Assembly (NCBI RefSeq): GCF_004346925.1
Contig: NZ_CP031167.1
Location: 2,500,001 to 2,564,000 of the forward strand
Reading direction: 5' to 3'
Length of the DNA: 64,000 nt
Source of the DNA: Stenotrophomonas sp. ASS1
Lineage (GTDB): Bacteria > Pseudomonadota > Gammaproteobacteria > Xanthomonadales > Xanthomonadaceae
In this document: positions 7,902 through 18,200 of the stretch, in pieces
Layout of the letters: every line of letters starts with the position of its first letter
How positions within the stretch are numbered: position 1 is the stretch's first letter
The notes under the pieces: model-generated
What the model saw: the letters and a program-made list of their open reading frames with translations, nothing else
The model's database searches: none
What the model was told of the DNA's origin: nothing
Position numbers and translations under genes: made by a program

Positions 7902-8678
7902 TCAGTTCGGATCGGATTCGTCGGCCACCGCGAGCGCCGCCAGGCGCTCGGGCTGCAGCAGCAGGATCTCGCGCTGCTTCACCGCGATGATCCCATCATC
8001 GCTCAGGCGGCGCAGCACGCGGCTGGCGGTTTCCGGCGCCATCCGCAGGTAGTTGGCAATCTCGGTACGCGCCATCGTCAGGTTGAAGCGCGTGGCTGAA
8101 AATCCACGACGCGCGTAACGCTCGGACATGTCCAGCAGGAAGGCCGCCATGCGCTCTTCGGTACGGTGATTCGCGGCCAGCGTGGCGACCTTGCCGATCT
8201 CCGCACTGAGCAGGCTGAACAGCTTGGCCTGCAGCCCCGGCATGCGCGTGGCCAACAGGCTCAGCTTGGGGAACGAAATGCGGCACAGGTGCACGGTATC
8301 CAGCGCCACCGCATTGCAGGGGAAGCGCGAGCCGTGGATCGCATTCAGGCCGATCACTTCGCCCGGCAGGCTGAAGCCCAGCACCTGCTCGTTGCCCTGG
8401 CTGTCATCGACGAAGGTCTTGACCATGCCGGCGCGTACCGCGGCGATCGAATCGAACGATTCGCCGGCGCGGAAGATGTAGTCACTCGCATGGAACGGGC
8501 CGACGTGGTCGACCAGTACGTGCAGGTCGCCCAGCGCGGTCTTGTCGTAACCCTGTGACATGCAGGCATCGGAAAATGCACAGGTACTGCAGAAGTGCAG
8601 CGCGTCGCCATCATCGGCGGCGGCGGGGTTCGGCGTGGCCCGGCCGAGACGGCCCTGGGAAGGCGGATTCGAAGACAT
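7902..8678 (-). CDS. anr: Anr/FNR-type oxygen-sensing transcriptional regulator
   Basis: A 258-residue CRP/FNR-family activator. Cysteines C30, C33, C39 (C-x2-C-x5-C) and C132 have exactly the spacing of the four 4Fe-4S ligands of E. coli FNR (C29 to C122 is 93 residues; C39 to C132 is also 93). The C-terminal recognition helix contains ETASR, the E-x2-SR pattern that reads TTGAT half-sites. The ATG at 8678 is used because the extra upstream residues look non-coding. It lies 11 bp after the HemN-like gene. It should switch on the nar and moa promoters that carry FNR-type boxes in this window. Confidence 0.93.
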   Translation of the reverse strand: MSSNPPSQGRLGRATPNPAAADDGDALHFCSTCAFSDACMSQGYDKTALGDLHVLVDHVGPFHASDYIFRAGESFDSIAAVRAGMVKTFVDDSQGNEQVLGFSLPGEVIGLNAIHGSRFPCNAVALDTVHLCRISFPKLSLLATRMPGLQAKLFSLLSAEIGKVATLAANHRTEERMAAFLLDMSERYARRGFSATRFNLTMARTEIANYLRMAPETASRVLRRLSDDGIIAVKQREILLLQPERLAALAVADESDPN

Positions 8679-8689
8679 CGAGGCAGGAC

Positions 8690-9904
8690 TCAAGCGATGG
8701 CGGCCGCCGGCCGGAAGCATGCGGCCATCATACGCCACAGCAGGCGGCCTTCTTCGGCCAGCCGCAGCACGCGTGCATCCCAGTGTGCCCAACCGCGCGC
8801 CAGCAACGGCGACAGCGCCGGCAGCTGTTCGGCGAAGCATTCCTCGAACGGTTCATCATTGCGCCACTCGAAGGCGGCCGCATCGAGCGCATGGTCGCAG
8901 GCGATGCTCTGTGCCACCTCGGCCGCCATCCGCTCGTCCTCGGACAGGATCAGGCCCGCGGCAACGCCCATGTGACCGGACTGCAATCGCGCCCGCCATT
9001 CGCCCAGTTCGTCCTCCAGCCGGTAGAACACTTCGCCGATCTGGCTGCAGGCGGACAGGCCAAGCCCGATGAAATCACTGCGGTCGCGGCGTGGCACGCC
9101 GGCTAGGTCGCAGTGGCGCTGGCCGTCACCCGGCCCATGCGGGTTCGGCAGGTCGCCGCGTTGATAGTGATCGCCACCGATCGGCTCGTAGCCGGCATCG
9201 CGCAGCAGGCGCCAGGCCTGCAGCCAGTGCGCCGCCGAGGGATCCCGTGGCAGCGCGCACGGTGCCGGCAGCAGGATGCGCTCAGGCGCTTCGGCCAGCA
9301 CCTCATGCAGACGTTCGATGAAGCCGGTGTCCTCACTGGCGGGCACGCGCAGCTGGTAGTAGCGCGCGGTGAAGCCCACCTGTCGCGCCTGTGCCAGCAG
9401 GGTCGGCCCCGGCGCATCGGCACGGTCGATCACGTTCAGGCGGGTGCAACCGACCGCGCGCAGCTGCGCCGGCGACAGCGCACTACCCGCGTCCAGCCGC
9501 ACTTCCACCTGCGGGCGCGCCACGGTGCGCAGGTGCTGCGGCACGGCGTCCAGCAGCTGGCCCAGCTGCGGCGGCGGCAACGTCTCGGCCAATCCCAGCT
9601 GCAACACCATCGCCACCACTTCGCGGTCCTCGGCCAGGGCATCGGCCTGCAGCTGCAGGGCCAGCAGCAAGGTGTCCAGATACGCCTGTGGCGGCACATC
9701 GCGCCCACCACGACCGGCCTGGAAGCCGAGCGTCAAGCCACGCGGGATCAGGTGCTCGTTGCTGGCGCGCACGGCGGCGCGCCAGCCGCTTTCGCCAAAC
9801 CCGGTGCTGAACTGGTCAGCCGCCGGGAACAGCACATGCCGGGGCTGCCGCAGCAATGCCGCCTGCAGCGCAGTGTCCTCACTCTCATCGACGTGGAAGC
9901 TCAT
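8690..9904 (-). CDS. HemN-like protein without the radical-SAM cysteine motif
   Basis: A 404-residue protein that follows oxygen-independent coproporphyrinogen III oxidase (HemN) from end to end: an N-terminal PRHVLFPAADQFSTGFGESG, a central LRAVGCTRLNVID, and the C-terminal region DFIGLGLSACSQIGEVFYRL and EGRLLWRMMAACF. The loop that holds C-x3-C-x2-C in HemN is replaced by LTLGFQAGRGGR, so no 4Fe-4S/SAM site can form there. It is probably not a radical-SAM oxidase and may be a haem carrier, a regulator or a decaying paralogue. An FNR-type box lies upstream and anr follows 11 bp downstream. An ATG at 9913 is an alternative start. Confidence 0.8.
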   Translation of the reverse strand: MSFHVDESEDTALQAALLRQPRHVLFPAADQFSTGFGESGWRAAVRASNEHLIPRGLTLGFQAGRGGRDVPPQAYLDTLLLALQLQADALAEDREVVAMVLQLGLAETLPPPQLGQLLDAVPQHLRTVARPQVEVRLDAGSALSPAQLRAVGCTRLNVIDRADAPGPTLLAQARQVGFTARYYQLRVPASEDTGFIERLHEVLAEAPERILLPAPCALPRDPSAAHWLQAWRLLRDAGYEPIGGDHYQRGDLPNPHGPGDGQRHCDLAGVPRRDRSDFIGLGLSACSQIGEVFYRLEDELGEWRARLQSGHMGVAAGLILSEDERMAAEVAQSIACDHALDAAAFEWRNDEPFEECFAEQLPALSPLLARGWAHWDARVLRLAEEGRLLWRMMAACFRPAAAIA

Positions 9905-9939
9905 GGCACACATCTTCGGGCGTTCCTCTTCGCGTGGCC

Positions 9940-9953
9940 CTGATTGAAATCAA
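9940..9953 (-). promoter_or_regulatory. FNR/Anr-type box upstream of the HemN-like gene and anr
   Basis: CTGAT-TGAA-ATCAA on the plus strand: one mismatch to TTGAT-N4-ATCAA. Its centre lies only about 42 bp before the ATG at 9904. If it acts as a class II activator site, the transcript would begin almost at the start codon. Autoregulation of anr through this site is likely. Confidence 0.6.
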
Positions 9954-9975
9954 GCGTGGCGCATCGGTCGGTTCA

Positions 9976-10039
9976 TGCCGGCCAGCGGCCGGCACTACCC
10001 TCTCACCCGCTACCCGGTAGTGCCGGCCGCTGGCCGGCA
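9976..10039. repeat. SMAG dimer
   Basis: Two facing copies: TGCCGGCCAGCGGCCGGCA + CTAC at 9976-9998, and GTAG + TGCCGGCCGCTGGCCGGCA at 10017-10039. They separate the 3' end of the nar operon from the HemN-like gene promoter. Confidence 0.9.
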
Positions 10040-10046
10040 ACCCCGT

Positions 10047-11378
10047 TCACCCGCCGCGTACCCGCTCGGCGGCGGCCGCATCAATGGCTTCGGGCAGGTC
10101 GGTCTCGCGGTCGATCTGCGGGAAGTGACGGCGCTCCATGCGGCGAATAGCAAAGTGCATCCACGCCAGTGCAGCCGCCACCAGCACGAACAGCAGCATG
10201 AAGCAGCTGCTCCAGATGCCCACGGCGTCGTTCAATGCCCCGAACACGATCGGCAGGATGAAGCCACCCAGGCCGCCGATCATGCCGACCACACCGCCCA
10301 CCGCACCCACGTGCTGCGGGTAGTACACCGGAATGTGCTTGTAGACCGCGGCCTTGCCCAGCGACATGAAGAAGCCCAGCACGAACACCAGCACGGTGAA
10401 CATCACCACGCCGATGGCCAGATGGAAGTGGATCGGGCCATGGATGCCCTTCACCACGTACTCGGTATCCGGGTAGGCCAGCAGGAAGGTGCAGATGGCC
10501 GACACGCCGAAGGTCCAGTACATCACCCGGCGCGCACCCATCCGGTCCGACATCCAGCCACCGACCACGCGGAACAGGCTGGCCGGGATCGAGTAGCACG
10601 CCGCCAGCATGCCCGCGTGGCCCACGTCCATGCCGTAGGCGCCCACCAGGTAGTGCGGCAGCCACAGCGCCAGAGCCACGAAGCCACCGAACACAAAGAA
10701 GTAATACAGCGAGAACCGCCACACCTGCAGGTTCTTCAGCGGTGCCATCTGCTCGGCGAACGGCACCGGCTTCACGCCCTCGCGGCGGCGCTGCTCCAGC
10801 GACGGATCTTCCTTGCTGAAGAGGAAGAACAGCACCGCCGTGACCGCCAGCGCGACCGCCCAGACCTTGGCAACCATGGTCCAACCCGCGGCCACCATCA
10901 CCAGCGGCGCCAACAGCTTGGTCACCGCCGAGCCGATGTTGCCGGCACCGAAGATGCCCAGCGCAGTGCCCTGCTTGCTGGCCGGGAACCACTTCGACAC
11001 GTAGGCCACGCCCACCGAGAAGTTGCCGCCGGCGATGCCCACGCACAGCGCGGCGATCAGGAACTGGGTGTAGGTCTGCGCATAGGTCAGCATCCAGGTG
11101 GCCACGGCGCCACACAGCATCACCAGCACCATCACCTTGCGGCCACCGAACTGGTCGGACCAGATGCCGAGGAAGACGCGGCTGACCGAACCGGTCAGTA
11201 CCGGCGTGGCGATCAGCAGGCCGAACTGGGTGTCATTCAAACCGAGCTGCTGGCTGATCTGGATGCCGATGATCGAAAAGATCATCCACACCGCGAAGCA
11301 CACGGTGAAGGCAAACGTGCTCAGCCACAGCGCACGTTGCTGCTGCCCGGCACTGGCGGGGGCAAGGGCCTGGTTCAT
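10047..11378 (-). CDS. Nitrate/nitrite transporter of the NarK family (second copy)
   Basis: A 443-residue major facilitator protein with 12 predicted spans. GIAGGNFSVGVAYVSKWFP followed by GTALGIFGAGNIG is the nitrate/nitrite porter signature. It is the last gene of the nar cluster, 23 bp after the parvulin gene. It differs clearly from the NarK at the head of the operon, as in organisms with paired NarK1 and NarK2, where one copy does nitrate uptake and the other nitrate/nitrite exchange. Which does which cannot be decided here. Confidence 0.9.
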   Translation of the reverse strand: MNQALAPASAGQQQRALWLSTFAFTVCFAVWMIFSIIGIQISQQLGLNDTQFGLLIATPVLTGSVSRVFLGIWSDQFGGRKVMVLVMLCGAVATWMLTYAQTYTQFLIAALCVGIAGGNFSVGVAYVSKWFPASKQGTALGIFGAGNIGSAVTKLLAPLVMVAAGWTMVAKVWAVALAVTAVLFFLFSKEDPSLEQRRREGVKPVPFAEQMAPLKNLQVWRFSLYYFFVFGGFVALALWLPHYLVGAYGMDVGHAGMLAACYSIPASLFRVVGGWMSDRMGARRVMYWTFGVSAICTFLLAYPDTEYVVKGIHGPIHFHLAIGVVMFTVLVFVLGFFMSLGKAAVYKHIPVYYPQHVGAVGGVVGMIGGLGGFILPIVFGALNDAVGIWSSCFMLLFVLVAAALAWMHFAIRRMERRHFPQIDRETDLPEAIDAAAAERVRGG

Positions 11379-11401
11379 GGGGTCTCCTCGTTCAATGGGG
11401 G

Positions 11402-12301
11402 TCAGCCGATATCCGCGTCGGCTTCGATCTCGTCCAGCCCGCGCACCGGGTAGCGTTCCTGCAGCTGCAGCAGGTAGGCCTGCACCTCGCGCTGGCGTAC
11501 CTGCAGTTCCAGGTAATCACGCAGCTGCGGCAGCACCGCCTCGAACGGCTGCGGCTGGCCTTCCTCGCGGGCATCGACGCAGACCACGTGGTAGCCCCAG
11601 CGCGATTCCACCGGGAAACCGGCTAGGCCCTCGCGCAGGCGGAACACCTGGCGGTCAAACTCCGGCGTGGTCTGCCCGCGCTGCAACCAGCCCAGGTCAC
11701 CGCCCTCGCTGCTGGAGGGGCAGCGCGAATGACGCAGGGCGAAATCGGCGAACAGGTGCGGCGACTCCTTCAGCAGTCCGACCAGCCGCTCGCCTTCGGT
11801 GCGTGCGGCAAATCGCCCGGCCACGTCGTCGGCCGGCGCCGCCAGCAGTATATGGCGCAGGCGCACGCGATCGGGCGAGCGGAAGCGCTCCGGGTTCTGT
11901 TCAAAGTAGCGGCGGCAGTCCTCATCGGTCGGCACGCGGTCTTCGATCGCGTCTTCCAGCAGTTGCTGGATCAGCACTTCCTCGTCGCTGACCCGGTTGC
12001 CCTCCGGCGCCTGCAGGCCCAGCCGCTGCGCTTCCAGACGCAGCAGCTCGCGCACCACCAGTGCACGCGCCGCTTCGGCGCGTGACTGTTCCGGGCGCAT
12101 CGCCCGGTGGTGCTGCATCTCGCGGGCGATGTCGGCCTCGCTGATCGCGGTCTCGTCCACGAACAGCCGGCACGGTGCCGGCTGCCCGAGCGAGCGCGGC
12201 CCCTGCTCCGCCGCGTCGTGGTGATGCGAATGCGCCTCGGCAGGCACCGGTGCGGCGGAGTCGATCACGGTGATCGGCAGGAATTTCGGCAGGTTGCCCA
12301 T
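11402..12301 (-). CDS. Parvulin-type peptidyl-prolyl isomerase of the nar cluster
   Basis: A 299-residue protein with a C-terminal parvulin (PpiC) domain: RLRHILLAAPADD, GGDLGWLQRGQTTPEFDRQVF and ESRWGYHVVCVDAREEGQPQPF. The N-terminal half is a helical region like that of NifM/SurA-type isomerases, preceded by a His-rich stretch (AHSHHH). There is no signal peptide, so it acts in the cytoplasm. It lies three bases after narI, inside the nar operon. Parvulins recur with narGHJI in proteobacteria, and an assembly role for nitrate reductase is inferred. Confidence 0.85.
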   Translation of the reverse strand: MGNLPKFLPITVIDSAAPVPAEAHSHHHDAAEQGPRSLGQPAPCRLFVDETAISEADIAREMQHHRAMRPEQSRAEAARALVVRELLRLEAQRLGLQAPEGNRVSDEEVLIQQLLEDAIEDRVPTDEDCRRYFEQNPERFRSPDRVRLRHILLAAPADDVAGRFAARTEGERLVGLLKESPHLFADFALRHSRCPSSSEGGDLGWLQRGQTTPEFDRQVFRLREGLAGFPVESRWGYHVVCVDAREEGQPQPFEAVLPQLRDYLELQVRQREVQAYLLQLQERYPVRGLDEIEADADIG

Positions 12302-12304
12302 GGC

Positions 12305-13012
12305 TTACTCCCGCGGACCGTAGCGCAGCGTGGCCTGGCGGCGGCGCACCACCTGGTACGGCCTCCACAGGTAACTGATCGGAATGCTCCACACGTGCAC
12401 CAGGCGGGTGAACGGCGCGATCAGGAACAGGGTCAGGCCCAGGAAGATATGCATCTTGTAGACCCAGCTGACGCCCTCGATGTAGTCGGCGGCACCGGCG
12501 CGGAAGGTCACGATGTGCTGCGCCCATTCGGCCAGCTGCACCATCACCCCACCGTCCAGGTGGCCGGACGAGATGCGGATGCTGTAGAGGCCCAGGCACA
12601 GCTGGGCGAACAGCAGCACCAGCACCAGCGTGTCACCGAAACTGCCGGTGGCACGTACACGTGCATTGAACAAGCGGCGTACCAGCAGGATGCTGATGCC
12701 GATGAAGCACAGCGCGCCGAACACGCCGCCCACCACCATCGCCAGCATCTGCTTCTGCGACGAGGTGATGAAGTGCTCGTACACCGCATGCGGGGTCAGC
12801 AGGCCGACCAGATGGCCACCGAGGATGGCCAGGATGCCGATGTGGAAGCAGTTGCTGCCGATCCGCATGCCCTTGTCCGACAGCATCTGGCTGGAGCCGG
12901 TGCGCCAGGTGTACATGGCCTTGTCGTAGCGGGCCCAGCTGCCGATCAGCAGCACCGCCACGGCGATGTACGGGTAGTACTGGAAGGCGAATTGATGCAG
13001 GGAGTAACTCAT
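12305..13012 (-). CDS. narI: Respiratory nitrate reductase, cytochrome b (gamma) subunit
   Basis: A 235-residue inner-membrane subunit with five predicted spans that takes electrons from quinol and passes them to NarH. The histidine pair in HIGILAILGGHLVGLL and the pair in KMHIFLGLTLFLIAPFTRLVH match the four axial ligands of the two b haems. The start ATG at 13012 overlaps the narJ stop (ATGA). Length is normal for NarI. Confidence 0.95.
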   Translation of the reverse strand: MSYSLHQFAFQYYPYIAVAVLLIGSWARYDKAMYTWRTGSSQMLSDKGMRIGSNCFHIGILAILGGHLVGLLTPHAVYEHFITSSQKQMLAMVVGGVFGALCFIGISILLVRRLFNARVRATGSFGDTLVLVLLFAQLCLGLYSIRISSGHLDGGVMVQLAEWAQHIVTFRAGAADYIEGVSWVYKMHIFLGLTLFLIAPFTRLVHVWSIPISYLWRPYQVVRRRQATLRYGPRE

Positions 13013-13689
13013 GGCTGGACCTCTCGATGCGAAGGACGGGCCGGCGAACGCACGGGCGGCTTGCAGTCTTCGGCGGGGGCTTCGGCGCCGAAGCGCACCG
13101 CCTCCTCCTCCCACAAGCGGTCCATGGCCTCGGCGGTATCGTCGCGGACTTCCTCGCTGGCACGCTGGCGCAGCGCCTGCAGATCGGCCTTGCCATCACC
13201 GGCTTCGACCAGGATCTCGAACAGCACGCGGTGCGGCAGCTCACGCTCGGCGGCACGCGCCGCCAGCATCCCTGCGATATGGCCGATGTGGTGCAGCCAC
13301 TCGCGGGCCTCGCTGCCGGGGCGATGGGCCAGGAACTCCAGCAGCAGCGGCAGGTAGTCCGGCAGCTCGCGCGCATCCAGTTCGAAGCCGTTGCGGCGGT
13401 AGGTCTCGACCAGATCGACCATGGCCTGGCCGCGGTCGCGTGACTCGCCATGGATGTGTTCGAACAGCAGCAGGCTCATCGAGCGACCGCGGTCGAAACT
13501 GGCCAGCCACGCCGCCTGCGCATCCAGCGCATCGGTGTCCAGCAGCTGCTGCACGAAGCTGCGCAGCTGCTGGCGGCGGGCGGTGTTCAGCGCCGGGTCG
13601 TCGCAGGCGGCGAGCAGTTCCTCGCCGTGCTGCCACAGTTCTTCACGGGGGTAATCCAGCAGCACCCCGACCAGCTTGAGCACGCTCAT
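13009..13689 (-). CDS. narJ: Nitrate reductase molybdenum cofactor assembly chaperone
   Basis: A 226-residue all-helical chaperone of the TorD/NarJ family. The N-terminus (MSVLKLVGVLLDYPREELWQ) and the central SLLLFEHIHGESRDRGQAMV are characteristic. It binds apo-NarG to hold it ready for cofactor insertion and membrane attachment. The ATG at 13689 overlaps the narH stop (TGATG), so the operon is translationally coupled. Confidence 0.93.
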   Translation of the reverse strand: MSVLKLVGVLLDYPREELWQHGEELLAACDDPALNTARRQQLRSFVQQLLDTDALDAQAAWLASFDRGRSMSLLLFEHIHGESRDRGQAMVDLVETYRRNGFELDARELPDYLPLLLEFLAHRPGSEAREWLHHIGHIAGMLAARAAERELPHRVLFEILVEAGDGKADLQALRQRASEEVRDDTAEAMDRLWEEEAVRFGAEAPAEDCKPPVRSPARPSHREVQP

Positions 13690-15233
13690 CACACCACCTC
13701 CTTGCGGCGGTGGTTCGGCCCCTTGTCCACCACGAAGGTGGTGCTCTTGCGCTGGCCGAACAGATCGGCCGGGCTGTCACCATTGCAGCCGTTGCCGAAG
13801 GTGAAGCCGCAGCCGCCGCGCTCGCCGAAGGCATCGTTGGCGTACTCGCGGTGGCCGGTCGGAATCACGAAACGGTCCTCGTAGTTGGCGATGGCCAGGT
13901 AGCGGTACATCTCTTCCACCTGGGCGATGCTCAGTCCGGTCTGTTCCAGCACGGCGGTGTCTTCCACGCCGTCCACGTTCTTGGCCCGGCGCCAGGCACG
14001 CATCGCCATCAGCCGCTCCAGCGCACGCACCACCGGCGCCTCGTCACCGGCCGTCAGCAGGTTGGCCAGGTAGCGCATCGGAATACGCAGCGAAGCCACG
14101 TCCGGCAGCTCGCCGCTCATGCCCACGCGGCCACGCTCGGCGGCGGACTGGATCGGCGACAGCGGCGGTACGTACCAGACCATCGGCAGCGTGCGGTATT
14201 CCGGGTGCAGTGGCAGCGCCAGCTTCCAGTCGATCGCCAGCTTGTACACCGGCGACTGCTTGGCCGCGTCCAGCCAGCTGTCCGGGATGCCCTCCTTGCG
14301 CGCGGCAGCGATCACCGCCGGATCGTTCGGGTCCAGGAAGATGTCCAGATGGGCCTGGTACAGGTCCTTCTCGGCGGCCACCGAAGCCGCCTCGGCAATG
14401 CGGTCGGCGTCGTACAGCATCACACCCAGGTAGCGTATGCGGCCCACGCAGGTTTCCGAGCACACGGTCGGCTCGCCCATCTCGATGCGCGGGTAGCAGA
14501 AGATGCACTTCTCCGACTTGCCGCTCTTCCAGTTGTAGTAGATCTTCTTGTACGGGCACGCCGACACGCACATGCGCCAGCCGCGGCACTTGTCCTGGTC
14601 GATCAGCACGATGCCGTCTTCCTCGCGCTTGTAGATCGCACCCGACGGGCAGGCCGATACGCACGCAGGGTTCAGGCAGTGCTCGCACAGGCGCGGCAGG
14701 TACATCATGAAGGTCTTCTCGAAGGCGCCGTAGATCTCCTTCTGCACCTGGTCGAAGTTGTAGTCGCGCGAGCGCTTGCTGAACTCAGAACCGAGGATCT
14801 CCTCCCAGTTCGGGCCCCACTCGATCTTCTGCATGCGCTCGCCACTGATCAGCGAACGCGGCCGCGCGGTGGGCTGGTGCTGGCTGTCCTTAGCGGTGTG
14901 CAGGTTCTGGTAGTCGAAATCGAACGGCTCGTAGTAGTCGTCGATCTGCGGCAGATCCGGATTGGCGAAGATCTTGGCCAGCATGCGCCAGCGGCCACCG
15001 GCGCGTGGCACCAGCTTGCCGGCGCGGGTACGCACCCAGCCGCCGTTCCACTTGTCCTGGTTTTCCCATTCCTTCGGGTAACCGATGCCCGGCTTGGTTT
15101 CCACGTTGTTGAACCAGGCGTACTCGACGCCCTCGCGCGAGGTCCAGACGTTCTTGCAGGTGATCGAGCAGGTATGGCAGCCGATGCACTTGTCCAGGTT
15201 CAGCACCATCGCGATCTGTGCACGGACCTTCAT
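13689..15233 (-). CDS. narH: Respiratory nitrate reductase, iron-sulfur (beta) subunit
   Basis: A 514-residue cytoplasmic electron-transfer subunit. Four cysteine groups are visible: C16-x2-C-x2-C-x3-C (CIGCHTCSITC), CEHCLNPACVSAC, CRGWRMCVSACPYKK with the Trp replacement that makes a 3Fe-4S cluster, and CIFCYPRIEMGEPTVCSETC. It links NarI to NarG. The ATG at 15233 overlaps the narG stop (TGATG). Length matches E. coli NarH. Confidence 0.96.
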   Translation of the reverse strand: MKVRAQIAMVLNLDKCIGCHTCSITCKNVWTSREGVEYAWFNNVETKPGIGYPKEWENQDKWNGGWVRTRAGKLVPRAGGRWRMLAKIFANPDLPQIDDYYEPFDFDYQNLHTAKDSQHQPTARPRSLISGERMQKIEWGPNWEEILGSEFSKRSRDYNFDQVQKEIYGAFEKTFMMYLPRLCEHCLNPACVSACPSGAIYKREEDGIVLIDQDKCRGWRMCVSACPYKKIYYNWKSGKSEKCIFCYPRIEMGEPTVCSETCVGRIRYLGVMLYDADRIAEAASVAAEKDLYQAHLDIFLDPNDPAVIAAARKEGIPDSWLDAAKQSPVYKLAIDWKLALPLHPEYRTLPMVWYVPPLSPIQSAAERGRVGMSGELPDVASLRIPMRYLANLLTAGDEAPVVRALERLMAMRAWRRAKNVDGVEDTAVLEQTGLSIAQVEEMYRYLAIANYEDRFVIPTGHREYANDAFGERGGCGFTFGNGCNGDSPADLFGQRKSTTFVVDKGPNHRRKEVV

Positions 15234-18200
15234 CACACCACCTCCTTGCTGGCCGATGCCGAAGCGCCAGCGGGCTGTTCATCGGTCGCTCCTGCGCGTC
15301 CTGCGCCCGCGACACTCGAACTTCCTTGTTCATCGTCCAACCAATCGATCTTGTCCATCTTGCGCACGATCACGAACTCGTCGCGGTTGGTACCGCAGGT
15401 GCCGTAGTAGTTGAAACCGTAGGCCAGCTGCGCGTAGCCGCCGATCATGTGGGTGGGCTTGAGCACGATGCGGGTCACCGAGTTGTGGATGCCGCCGCGG
15501 GTCCCGGAAATCTCCGAGCCCGGCACGTTGATGATGCGTTCCTGGGCGTGGTACATCATCGCCATGCCCGGCATCACGCGCTGGCTGACCACCGCACGCG
15601 CGGCGATCGCACCGTTGACGTTGAACAGCTCGATCCAGTCGTTGTCGACGATACCGGCGCTGCGCGCGTCGTCCTCGCTGATCCACACGATCGGACCACC
15701 GCGCGACAGCGTCTGCATGATCAGGTTGTCGCTGTAGGTGCTGTGGATACCCCACTTCTGATGTGGGGTGATCCAGTTCAGCACGATCTCCTTGTTGCCG
15801 TTCGGGCGCTGGTTCAGCAGCGGCTCCACCGTGCGCGTGTTGACCGGCGGCCGGTAGCCCATGAAGGCCTCGCCGAAGTCGATCATCCACTCGTGGTCCT
15901 GGTAGAACTGCTGGCGACCGGTCACCGTGCGCCACGGAATCAGCTCGTGCACGTTGGTATAGCCGGCGTTGTAGCTGACGTTGTCGTCTTCCAGGCCCGA
16001 CCAGATCGGCGAGGAGATGATCTTGCGCGGCTGCGCCTGGATGTCACGGAAGCGGATCGCCTCGTGCTCCTTGCCCACCGCCAGGTGGGTGTGCTCGCGG
16101 CCGGTGAACGTGCCCAGCGATTCCCAGGCCTTCACTGCGACGTGGCCATTGGTTTCCGGTGCCAGGTGCAGGATCACCTCGGCCGCGTCGATCGCGGTCG
16201 AAATGGCCGGGCGGCCCTGGCTCACGCCCGCGTCGTGCACGGTGTGGTTGAGTTTGCCGAGGAATTCGACTTCGTGCTTCGTGTCCCAGCTCATGCCCTT
16301 GCCGCCGTTGCCCAGCTTGTCCAGCAGCGGGCCCAGCGAGGTGAACTTGCGGTACAGGTTCGGGTAGTCGCGCTCCACCACCGTCATCGACGGCATGGTC
16401 TGGCCCGGAATGGCCTCGCACTCGCCCTTCTTCCAATCAGCCACGCCGAACGGCATGCCCAGCTCGTTGGGGGTGTCGTGCAGGGTCGGCACCAGCACCA
16501 GGTCCTTCTCGACGCCCAGCACGCCCGGCGCCATCTCGCTCACGGCGCGGGCGACTTCCTTGAAGATTTCCCAGTCGCTGCGCGATTCCCAGGCCGGATC
16601 CACCGCCTTCGACAGCGGGTGGATGAACGGGTGCATGTCCGAGGTGTTGAGGTCGTCCTTCTCGTACCAGGTGGCCGTGGGCAGCACGATGTCCGAGTAC
16701 AGCGCGGTGGTGCACATACGGAAGTCGAGCGTGACCAGCAGGTCCAGCTTGCCTTCCGGTGCCTCGTCACGCCACATCACTTCCTCCGGCTTGATCGCCC
16801 CCATCTCGCCCAGGTCCTTGCCCTGCAGGCCATGGCGCGTACCCAGCAGGTGCCGCAGCATGTACTCGTGGCCCTTGCCCGAGGAACCCAGCAGGTTCGA
16901 GCGCCAGATGAACATCATCCGCGGGTGGTTCTGCTGTGCATCCGGATCGGCAAACGCGAAGTCCAGCGAGCCGTCCTTGAACTTGCCCAGCGCGTAGTCG
17001 GCCGGGGCAACACCCGCCGCTTCGGCCTCACGTACCAGCTGCAGCGGATTGCGGTCCAGCTGCGGCGCACACGGCAACCACCCCATGCGCACCGCGCGCA
17101 GGTTCAGGTCGGCCAGGCTGCCGCTGTACTTGCTGGCATCCGCCAGCGGCGACAGCAGCTCGTCCACCTGCAGCTTCTCGTAGCGCCACTGCCCGGTGTT
17201 GAAGTAGAAGAACGATGTGCCGTTCATGTGGCGCGGCGGGCGGCTCCAGTCCAGGCCGAACGCCAGCGGCTGCCAGCCGGTCTGCGGGCGCAGCTTCTCC
17301 TGGCCCACGTAGTGAGCCCAACCACCACCGGTCTGGCCCACGCAACCGCACATGATCAGCATGTTGATCAGGCCGCGGTAGTTCATATCGTTGTGGAACC
17401 AATGGTTCATCCCGGCGCCGACGATGATCATCGAACGGCCATGGGTCTTGTCGGCGGTACGTGCGAACTCGCGGGCGATCTCGATCACCTCGGCGCGCGA
17501 CACGCCGGTGATGCGCTCCTGCCAGGCTGGGGTGCCCGGCACCATGTCGTCGAAGCTCGATGCCACGTTGCCGCCGCCAAAGCCACGGTCCACGCCGTAC
17601 TGGGCCAGCAGCAGGTCGTAGACCGTGGCCACCAGGGTTTCGCCACCCTCGGCCAGGGCCAGGCGACACACCGGGATGTTGCGCTCAAGCACGTCGTCGG
17701 CCGGCGCGGCGGTCCAGCCGTCGGTCTCGATGCCACCGAAGTACGGGAAGCTCACCGCCTCGATGCCCTCATGGCCATCGGCCAGGCTCAGGCGCAGGCG
17801 CGTATCGGCGCCGTTGCTTTCCTTTTCCTCGATGTTCCACTTGCCCTTCTCGCCCCAGCGGAAGCCGATCGAGCCGTTGGGCACCACGATCTGGCCGCTG
17901 GTCTCGTCATAGGCCAGCGTCTTCCAGTCCGGGTTGTTGGCTTCGCCCAGCCCGCCCAGTTCACTGGCGCGCAGGAAGCGGCCCGGCACCAGGCGGCCGT
18001 CGTCGCGGCGTTCCAGGCGCACCAGCATCGGCATGTCCGAGTACTGGCGGCAGTAGTCCTGGAAATACTGCGAGGGCGAATCGACGTGGAACTCGCGCAG
18101 GATCACATGGCCGAAGGCGAAGGCCAGCGCCGCATCGGTGCCCTGCTTGGGGTGCAGCCAATGGTCGGTCAGCTTGGCCAGCTCGGAATAGTCCGGGCAG

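Noticed and set aside
8690..9904. Functional oxygen-independent coproporphyrinogen oxidase HemN
   Set aside because: The cysteine motif for the radical-SAM cluster is absent, so that activity is not expected.
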